Shown in pieces: positions 1 through 4,938 of a stretch of DNA of 5,837 nt. Each line of letters opens with the position of its first letter. Positions within the stretch are counted from its first letter, which is position 1. The stretch is taken from contig CAJXFJ010000128.1 in the NCBI GenBank assembly GCA_913052515.1, positions 1 through 5,837 of the forward strand, read 5' to 3'. The notes beneath the pieces were generated by a model. The model made no database searches. It was not told the origin of the DNA and was given only the letters and a program-made list of their open reading frames with translations. Position numbers and translations under genes: made by a program. The stretch is from an uncultured Flavobacteriales bacterium. GTDB lineage: Bacteria > Bacteroidota > Bacteroidia > Flavobacteriales > Vicingaceae.

Positions 1-553
1 CAAAAATAGCTTTTGAAAAATTGCCTTTTAGCTTAGCTTGGTCAATTTCAAAAATAAGCTCAAAGTCCTTGCTGTAATTTACATAACTAAAGTCTACTTC
101 GTTTAACTGAACTGCTTCAAGATCTAAATTAAAGTTTGAATCTTGACTGCTGTCCGCTTCCCAGAAAATATAATTTTCTCGGCCACTTTGATCAACCACA
201 AGTCGGCAAAATCCATTGTCGATTTGCAAGCCATTTAATCGATAATTGCCTTGGTATAGGTCATACAAATCAAATTGAGCGCCTAAAGTTTTCGCTGAAA
301 TTAAAGTATCACTCTTGGCATCAACTGCATGTATGACAACTTCGTTGAATAAGACTGAAACCTTTGGAAAACTGTTCCATAAGCTTAAGTCAACTGCTTC
401 TACTTTGATTTCAGTTCGTAAGCCTTGATTTAAAGAGCTAACTACAAATTGTTTGATTTCGTCTTCATACTTCAAAAGTGCCACACTAATTGCCGCTAGC
501 AATAAGAGAACAATGACAATGCTGAATAAAAAGAATCGACGAATCCACTTCAC
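1..553 (-). CDS. AsmA-like inner-membrane protein, N-terminal part (runs off left edge)
   Basis: About 184 codons are visible and no stop is reached before the window edge. The product begins with a short basic stretch (KWIRRF), then one hydrophobic segment at about residues 6-26 (signal anchor), then a soluble part carrying VDLSLWNSFPKVSV, a later DTLISAKTLGAQFDLYDLYQGNYRLNGLQ-like block (shown here only as key words: DTLISAK, FDLYDLYQG, NGLQIDNG) and ENYIFW. This pattern matches the N-terminus of Bacteroidota AsmA-family proteins, long beta-rich envelope proteins related to AsmA/TamB and thought to act in outer-membrane biogenesis or lipid transport. The start is forced: the frame opens after a TGA at 622-620 and the first usable start codon is GTG at 553-551. 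It lies 11 nt after the pseudouridine synthase stop, so the two genes are probably co-transcribed. Family assignment is fairly secure; the exact function is unknown, and most of the protein lies outside the window. Confidence 0.8.
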   Translation of the reverse strand, partial: MKWIRRFFLFSIVIVLLLLAAISVALLKYEDEIKQFVVSSLNQGLRTEIKVEAVDLSLWNSFPKVSVLFNEVVIHAVDAKSDTLISAKTLGAQFDLYDLYQGNYRLNGLQIDNGFCRLVVDQSGRENYIFWEADSSQDSNFNLDLEAVQLNEVDFSYVNYSKDFELIFEIDQAKLKGNFSKAIF

Positions 554-564
554 ATTTAGTAAAC

Positions 565-1428
565 TTATCCTTGTCTTTGTTGAATTCCCGCAATTCGATG
601 AAGCAGCCCAACTTCTTTTTCACTTAAGTGACGGTATCTGCCTCTAGGTAAATCTTTTTTAGTTAAGCCGGCAAATTGAACACGATCTAAGCGAGTTACT
701 TTATAACCTAAAGCTTCCATCATGCGTCGTATTATTCGATTCTTACCTGAATGTAACTCTAACATAATTTGGCTTTTATCTTCTCCATCTCTATGATATA
801 AAGCCTTGTCAGCATAGCTTTTGCCATCTTCTAATTCAACACCTTCTACCAATTGTATCAGGTCTTTCTTGGTTACATTTTGACTTAAAGTAACCACATA
901 AACCTTTTTTACATTGGAACTTGGATGAGTTAATCGTTGGGTTAATTCACCATCGTTAGATAAGAGTAATAAGCCTGAAGTTGCGCGGTCTAATCTACCC
1001 ACTGGGTAAATTCGCTCATCGCAAGCTTTCATGACTAATTCCATAACCGTTCTTCGTTTTTGGGGATCATCAACTGTAGTGATGTAATCTTTAGGTTTGT
1101 TTAAAAGCACATAACGCTTTTTCTCCCCACTTATTTTTTCTCCACCGTAATGTATTTCGTCGCCAGGTTTTACTTTGGTACCAAGTTCAGTAACCACTTT
1201 TCCATTAATACTAACGGCTCCCGATTCAATCAATTTATCCGCCTCTCTACGTGAACAAATGCCTGCGTGCGCTAAATAGCGGTTCAAACGAATTAGTCCT
1301 TCATCGGCATAGCTTGCCGGTTTTTTCGACTTATTTGCCGTGTTTTTTCTTCTTGGTGTAAACTTTTTCTTGGGTTGAAACTTGTCTTCTGAATTTTGCT
1401 TTCTTCCTCTTGGTTTAAACTCCCCCAT
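565..1428 (-). CDS. rluB: 23S rRNA pseudouridine synthase, RluB/RsuA family
   Basis: The 287-residue product converts a uridine in ribosomal RNA to pseudouridine. Numbered from the ATG at 1428, residues 1-44 are a basic, Lys/Arg-rich tail (PRGRK, PKKKFTPRRK), probably disordered and RNA-contacting. An S4 RNA-binding domain follows at about 45-93 (LNRYLAHAGICSRREADKLI, then AVSINGK). The catalytic domain starts with YVLLNKPKDYITT at about 106-118. The catalytic aspartate is D147 in GRLDRATSGLLLLSNDG, followed by HSGKNRIIRRMMEALGY near 225-241 and RVQFAGL. The S4 domain, the RluB-like GRLD motif and a length close to E. coli RluB (about 290 aa) favour the large-subunit enzyme acting at the U2605 site, but RluE/RluF/RsuA-type specificity cannot be excluded from sequence alone. 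A longer reading from TTG at 1449 is unlikely, because that codon lies inside the promoter box. It is probably the first gene of an operon with the AsmA-like gene. Confidence 0.93.
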   Translation of the reverse strand: MGEFKPRGRKQNSEDKFQPKKKFTPRRKNTANKSKKPASYADEGLIRLNRYLAHAGICSRREADKLIESGAVSINGKVVTELGTKVKPGDEIHYGGEKISGEKKRYVLLNKPKDYITTVDDPQKRRTVMELVMKACDERIYPVGRLDRATSGLLLLSNDGELTQRLTHPSSNVKKVYVVTLSQNVTKKDLIQLVEGVELEDGKSYADKALYHRDGEDKSQIMLELHSGKNRIIRRMMEALGYKVTRLDRVQFAGLTKKDLPRGRYRHLSEKEVGLLHRIAGIQQRQG

Positions 1429-1446
1429 AATGCTGATTTTAAAGCG

Positions 1447-1454
1447 CAAAGGTA
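1447..1454 (-). promoter_or_regulatory. Bacteroidota -7 promoter box (TACCTTTG) for the pseudouridine synthase gene
   Basis: On the minus strand TACCTTTG fits the Bacteroidota housekeeping -7 consensus TAnnTTTG exactly. A weak TTTA (plus coordinates 1473-1476) lies 18 nt upstream in place of the ideal TTTG -33 box. Transcription would start around 1440, leaving a leader of only about a dozen bases before the ATG at 1428. This placement argues against a start at TTG 1449. Seen by eye; no start site has been mapped. Confidence 0.55.
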
Positions 1455-1562
1455 CACATAGTAAAGCGTTGGTAAATGGGTGTGGTATAAAGATTTGTTA
1501 AGGGTAAATTATGAGAGAAATAAGGCTAATTTTCATGGAATCAATAAAAAAATAAAAAAGGT

Positions 1563-1588
1563 TGTAACTTTTCCGAAAGTTGTGCGTC
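1563..1588 (+). promoter_or_regulatory. Predicted ECF-sigma promoter upstream of the sigma factor gene (TGTAAC-N16-CGTC)
   Basis: TGTAAC (1563-1568) and CGTC (1585-1588) are separated by 16 nt, an ECF-type -35/-10 arrangement with an AAC-containing -35 and a CGT-containing -10. The same two boxes with the same spacing occur upstream of the barrel gene at 3127-3152. The flanks also agree: GG before the -35 region, T(T/A)TT after it, and CGTCACA at the -10. Transcription would begin roughly 6-8 nt after CGTC, giving a leader of about 20 nt before the ATG at 1614. The inferred role is autoregulation by the encoded sigma factor. Confidence 0.7.
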
Positions 1589-1613
1589 ACAGCTACATAA
1601 CGATTACTAACGA

Positions 1614-2099
1614 ATGACCACTAAAGAGTACAATACTACTGTTGAGCTTTACTCAGACAATGTTTTTCGCTTTGTGCTAAAAAACTTGAGAGATGAGGAA
1701 AAGGCGAAAGATATTGTACAAGATGCGTTTGAGAAAATGTGGCAAAAAAGAGATACGGTAGACGGGAGTAAAGCCAAGTCGTATTTGTTTACTACAGCAT
1801 ACCGAACTATGATTGATAAAATTAGAAAATACAAAAAACAAGGCAACTGGAACGAAGTGCAAGAAGGGCAGTATGCGCAAGCAGCGGTTCATCACGGATT
1901 AAATGAAGTTTTGCAAGAGGCCTTAAACCGCTTGCCAGAAATACAACGTTCGGTAGTGATGTTACGCGACTATGAAGGGTATAATTATGAAGAAATTGGA
2001 GAAATAACGGCTTTGAGTTTATCGCAAGTAAAAGTGTACATCTTTAGAGCAAGAAAGGCCCTGAAAGATTATTTAGTAAGCATAGAACATGTGATTTAA
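1614..2099 (+). CDS. ECF-family RNA polymerase sigma factor
   Basis: This 161-residue protein has the two-domain layout of extracytoplasmic-function sigma factors. Sigma region 2 covers about 10-75: the core-binding and -10-recognition part reads RDEEKAKDIVQDAFEKMWQ, followed by KSYLFTTAYRTMIDKIRK. A short linker (about 76-97) leads to sigma region 4 at about 98-153, with LNRLPEIQRSVVMLRDYEG, then YEEIGEITALSLSQVKVYIF, the helix-turn-helix that reads the -35 box, and RARKALKDYL. No region 1 or 3 is present, as expected for the family. The stop overlaps the ATG of the anti-sigma gene by one base (TAATG), so the two are translationally coupled. The upstream TGTAAC/CGTC element suggests it transcribes its own operon. 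The ATG at 1614 fits the family N-terminus, and no clear Shine-Dalgarno site precedes it. The signal sensed is unknown. Confidence 0.95.
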   Translation: MTTKEYNTTVELYSDNVFRFVLKNLRDEEKAKDIVQDAFEKMWQKRDTVDGSKAKSYLFTTAYRTMIDKIRKYKKQGNWNEVQEGQYAQAAVHHGLNEVLQEALNRLPEIQRSVVMLRDYEGYNYEEIGEITALSLSQVKVYIFRARKALKDYLVSIEHVI

Positions 2100-3115
2100 T
2101 GAGTGAAATTAATCTACATAACTACGAAGCCTTTTTTCTAGACTATCTAGAAGGAAATTTGAACGAAGCCGACCAAATGGCTTTGAATGATTTTTTAAGT
2201 AAAAATCCCGAATTGAAAGCAGAATTAGGGGCTTTTGAAAATGTTTCTCTGGAAGCAGAAACCATTGAGTTTCCAAAAGAGAGTTTACTTCGGGAGGAAG
2301 GAACTGGTCTTGCTAGAAAAGATTATTTAATCATTGGCTCTATTGAAGATACATTAAATGAGGAAGAGCAAAGTGAATTGGCGGCCTTAATAGAAAGGTC
2401 GCCAGCTTTAATCGATGAAATTGCACTTTACGAGAAGACAAAACTTCCTGAAGAGGGCGTTTTTTACGCTTCCAAAAATGAATTAAAGAAAAGGACAAAA
2501 GTTATTTATTGGCAATTTTATGCAACATCAATTTCAGTGGCAGCAGCTGTTTTAGCTTTATTCTTTTTTAATAACCCATCTGTAGATCCTCTATATCAAT
2601 TAGAGCGATTAAACTCAATCTCTTACTCTTCTGATGCTCTAGACAAACCAGATTTTAACTATGTATTGTCTTCAGAAACTCCTGAGCAGTCTACTAAATC
2701 AACGGATTATATGGCGGCTAAAGTGGATGTCAATAAGCCAAGCGAATTGCCTAAAAATGAATTAGAGTCCATTCAACCAAATTTACCCTTTGAAGATTTA
2801 GCTGAGTCAACAGATAAGAAAGCAATTCAAAAAGAAGATATACCTCAAATTGAAGAAGTAGTGGAAGACTTGGCTTCTGTAGAACCAGTGGTAGAAAGTG
2901 TTGAAATTCCAGCCGATCAATCAGCTGAAGAGTTGCCTTTAAAAGAATATGCCAAGCAAAAATTCAACGAAGAAGTTTTACAAAATAAAACGGTGAGTGA
3001 AGTTTTAGCTGAAGAAATAGCTGATTTAACTAAAGATAAAATCAATCTTAGTGCTGGAAAAAAAGGCTTACAATTTGCCATGAATTTTGGCAATTTTAGC
3101 ATCAGTAAAAAATAA
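2099..3115 (+). CDS. Membrane-anchored anti-sigma factor with tandem cytoplasmic repeats
   Basis: This 338-residue product begins on the last base of the sigma gene and is its likely partner. The cytoplasmic part (1-135) holds two related units 65 residues apart, at about 9-65 and 74-131. E18/E83, L21/L86, N22/N87, E23/E88, Q26/Q91, L29/L94, P37/P102, L39/L104 and E42/E107 match. The first unit carries DYLEGNLNEADQ, the usual opening of Bacteroidota anti-sigma domains. There is no HxxxCxxC zinc motif and no cysteine at all, so it is not a zinc-binding anti-sigma domain. One transmembrane helix lies at about 136-157 (Trp/Phe/Ala-rich, ending FFFNN). Residues about 160-285 are acidic, Pro/Ser/Glu-rich and probably disordered in the periplasm. 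The final 50 residues (KEYAKQKF, SEVLAEEIADLTKDKINL, then GLQFAMNFGNFSISKK) look ordered. The anti-sigma role is inferred from architecture and position; the release signal is unknown. Confidence 0.82.
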   Translation: MSEINLHNYEAFFLDYLEGNLNEADQMALNDFLSKNPELKAELGAFENVSLEAETIEFPKESLLREEGTGLARKDYLIIGSIEDTLNEEEQSELAALIERSPALIDEIALYEKTKLPEEGVFYASKNELKKRTKVIYWQFYATSISVAAAVLALFFFNNPSVDPLYQLERLNSISYSSDALDKPDFNYVLSSETPEQSTKSTDYMAAKVDVNKPSELPKNELESIQPNLPFEDLAESTDKKAIQKEDIPQIEEVVEDLASVEPVVESVEIPADQSAEELPLKEYAKQKFNEEVLQNKTVSEVLAEEIADLTKDKINLSAGKKGLQFAMNFGNFSISKK

Positions 3116-3126
3116 TTTTGTTCGGC

Positions 3127-3152
3127 TGTAACTATTTTAAAACATAACCGTC
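3127..3152 (+). promoter_or_regulatory. Predicted ECF-sigma promoter upstream of the outer-membrane barrel gene (TGTAAC-N16-CGTC)
   Basis: TGTAAC (3127-3132) and CGTC (3149-3152) are again 16 nt apart, matching the element before the sigma gene. The -35 box begins 12 nt after the anti-sigma stop, and CGTC ends 29 nt before the barrel ATG. No terminator is visible between the two genes, so read-through from upstream is also possible. The repeat of both boxes at identical spacing is the main evidence that the barrel gene is a direct target of the neighbouring sigma factor. Confidence 0.7.
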
Positions 3153-3181
3153 ACACATACAGAAACCAAAAGATATAGAAA

Positions 3182-4021
3182 ATGAAAAAGTTAGTTGCCC
3201 TTAGTTTAAGCCTTTTCTTGGCCTTACCATTTCTGATGGCACAAGAGGTTGTTGTTAAATCGGATACTACCGCTAAAGACACTATTCGAATTACAACGAA
3301 AAAGAAAAAGATTATAATCATTGCTCGCGAAGATGATGAAGCAGATTCTGAAGAGAAAAAAGATACCGTTAGCATTCATCACATCAGCAAACAAAGGTGG
3401 AATCACTTTGCAGGAATTGATTTGGGAATCAATGGCTTTTTAAGTCCTGAAAACAGTGTAGACCTTCAGAAAGAAGCACAATTTATGGACTTGAATTATT
3501 CAAAATCCATTTCAGTTAGCATCAATTTTATGGAATACTACATTCCTATAGCCAAAGAAAAGTTTGGAATTATGACTGGTTTAGGCTTTGAATTTAACAG
3601 CTATGATTTAGATAGAAGTGTTAGCGTATTTGCCGATGAAGACACCACCATTGGTGTAGTTGATCCTACTAAAGACATTGAAAAAAATCGTTTTAAATCA
3701 ACCATGTTGAATTTGCCTTTGATGTTTGAAACTAATATTGGTAAAGATGCAGAACATTCATTCCACTTAGCAGCAGGAGTTATGGGCAGTATGCGTGTAG
3801 GTTCAAAAACCAAGCAGATTTACGATCAATCTGGAAAAGAGTATAAAGTAAAAAATCGCACTGACTTTAACATGAGTCCATTTAGAATGAATGCAGTAGC
3901 TAGAATTGGTTATGGAGATTTTACACTCTTTGCATCCTACAGCTTAACTCCCATGTTTGATAAAGACAAAGGACCTGAATTATATCCCTTTACCATTGGC
4001 ATCTCTTTAGTATCGTTTTAG
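3182..4021 (+). CDS. Outer-membrane beta-barrel protein with signal peptide (PorT/OMP_b-brl-like)
   Basis: The 279-residue precursor has a Sec signal peptide at 1-20 (MKKLVALSLSLFLALPFLMA, predicted cut before Q21). A short mature N-terminal segment (21-72) holds four lysines, four isoleucines and an acidic cluster (EDDEADSEEKKD, about 50-61). From about W73 alternating aromatic/hydrophobic strands with G-rich turns follow (FAGIDLGINGF, FGIMTGLGFEF, HLAAGVMGSMRVG, VARIGYGDFTLFASYSL), and the chain ends in ISLVSF. The terminal phenylalanine is the usual signal for assembly by the BAM machinery. The size and strand pattern suggest a small barrel of about 8-10 strands. It lies after the sigma/anti-sigma pair, with its own copy of the putative sigma promoter in front. 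It is a probable target and possibly part of the sensing loop, but no transport, porin or enzymatic function can be assigned. No Shine-Dalgarno site is seen. Confidence 0.85.
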   Translation: MKKLVALSLSLFLALPFLMAQEVVVKSDTTAKDTIRITTKKKKIIIIAREDDEADSEEKKDTVSIHHISKQRWNHFAGIDLGINGFLSPENSVDLQKEAQFMDLNYSKSISVSINFMEYYIPIAKEKFGIMTGLGFEFNSYDLDRSVSVFADEDTTIGVVDPTKDIEKNRFKSTMLNLPLMFETNIGKDAEHSFHLAAGVMGSMRVGSKTKQIYDQSGKEYKVKNRTDFNMSPFRMNAVARIGYGDFTLFASYSLTPMFDKDKGPELYPFTIGISLVSF

Positions 4022-4050
4022 TCAATAGTTAAACTACAGTTTCTGGGATG

Positions 4051-4085
4051 GGCCTATCAAAAACTCAATTTGATAGGCCTTTTTT
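4051..4085 (+). terminator. Intrinsic (Rho-independent) terminator after the barrel gene
   Basis: A perfect 11-bp stem (GGCCTATCAAA at 4051-4061 pairing with TTTGATAGGCC at 4069-4079) encloses a 7-nt loop and is followed by six T residues (4080-4085). It lies 29 nt after the barrel stop and separates the sigma-factor module from the yebC gene. All the genes around it read to the right, so it acts mainly on the plus strand. Confidence 0.92.
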
Positions 4086-4124
4086 ATGTCTGAATCTTAT
4101 CCTTTTTCAAATGCTTTGCTTTCT

Positions 4125-4132
4125 TATTTTTG
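4125..4132 (+). promoter_or_regulatory. Bacteroidota -7 promoter box (TATTTTTG) for yebC
   Basis: TATTTTTG fits TAnnTTTG and lies 18 nt before the yebC ATG, just downstream of the terminator, so a promoter is expected here. No convincing TTTG -33 box is present at the usual distance; only a T-rich run near 4103-4107 is seen. The site is AT-rich and could match by chance. Confidence 0.45.
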
Positions 4133-4150
4133 TAGGTCAAATTAGTTTTT

Positions 4151-4906
4151 ATGGCAGGACATAGTAAATGGGCAAATATTAAGCGCCGTAAGGGAGCTCA
4201 AGATGCCAAACGTGCGAAAGTATTTACCAGAATCTTAAAGGAAATCGCTATTGCGGTTAAAGAAGGTGGAGGACCGGATCCGGATGCTAATCCAAGGTTA
4301 CGACTAGCCATTGCTAATGGCAAAGGGGTTAACATGCCCAAAGACAATATTAATCGGGCCATCAAAAAAGCTTCTGATAAAGACAGTGAAAGCTATCAAG
4401 AAGTCACTTACGAGGGTTACGGACCCGGTGGAATTGCACTATTTGTTGAAGCAACTACGGACAATATTAACCGAACAGTTTCCAATGTAAGGGCTATTTT
4501 TAACAAATACGGAGGCAGTTTAGGAACTAATGGTTCATTGGAGTTTATCTTCGATCGAAAAGGGGTTTTTAGTATTCCTTTAATAGCAATTGAAGGGAAA
4601 GACATGGATGAGTTTGAAATGGAACTGATTGATGGAGGAGCTGAAGAAGTGGAGAAAGATGAAGAGTTTGTTATAGTTTATACTTCATTTGAAGACTTTG
4701 GAAATATGCAAAAAAAGCTAGAAGAGTTAGGCATTGAGCCTGAAAGTCAAGAGTTACAACGAATTCCAAAAACAACCTCAAGCTTGGATTTAGAGGAGGG
4801 TAAGAAGGTATTAAACATTATTGAAAAATTTGAAGAAGACGATGATGTAAATACGGTGTATCACAATATGGAAATGACAGAAGAATTAGCGGCCGAAATG
4901 GAATAA
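4151..4906 (+). CDS. yebC: YebC/PmpR/TACO1-family protein
   Basis: The 251-residue protein begins with the family signature MAGHSKWANIKRRKGAQDAKR, and its length is typical (about 240-250). The N-terminal helical domain covers about 1-75 (GPDPDANPRLRLAI, NMPKDNINRAIKK). The central and C-terminal alpha/beta domains carry YEGYGPGGIALFVEATTDN, RTVSNVRAIFNKYGG and LGTNGSLEFIFDRKGV. The tail is acidic (FEEDDDV, then EELAAEME). The family is historically annotated as a transcriptional regulator, while more recent work on bacterial YebC and mitochondrial TACO1 points to a ribosome-associated role in translating proline-rich stretches. It should not be taken as a proven DNA-binding regulator here. 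The ATG at 4151 coincides with the conserved MAGHSKW start. It follows a strong terminator and probably has its own promoter; the carboxylase gene is 32 nt downstream. Confidence 0.97.
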   Translation: MAGHSKWANIKRRKGAQDAKRAKVFTRILKEIAIAVKEGGGPDPDANPRLRLAIANGKGVNMPKDNINRAIKKASDKDSESYQEVTYEGYGPGGIALFVEATTDNINRTVSNVRAIFNKYGGSLGTNGSLEFIFDRKGVFSIPLIAIEGKDMDEFEMELIDGGAEEVEKDEEFVIVYTSFEDFGNMQKKLEELGIEPESQELQRIPKTTSSLDLEEGKKVLNIIEKFEEDDDVNTVYHNMEMTEELAAEME

Positions 4907-4938
4907 GCCCTATTTTTAAAAACTGAAAAAATTACTTC

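Noticed and set aside
136..647. Two small plus-strand open frames (136-336 and 453-647)
   Set aside because: They lie antisense to the AsmA-like and pseudouridine synthase genes, have compositions unlike real proteins, and show no recognisable motif.
1429..1449. N-terminal extension of the pseudouridine synthase from TTG at 1449
   Set aside because: The TTG is part of the TACCTTTG promoter box, and an ATG 21 nt later gives a normal family length.
1649..1895. Minus-strand open frames opposite the sigma factor gene
   Set aside because: They are Phe/Ser/Leu-rich shadows of the sigma gene's Lys/Glu codons; the sigma product is unmistakable.
2099..3115. FecR-type anti-sigma regulator of a TonB/SusCD nutrient system
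   Set aside because: No FecR domain or TonB-dependent receptor is present; the protein has a repeat domain, one membrane helix and an acidic arm, and the neighbour is a small barrel.
3116..3181. Possible terminator between the anti-sigma and barrel genes
   Set aside because: No stem followed by a T run is present; the space is taken up by the predicted sigma promoter.
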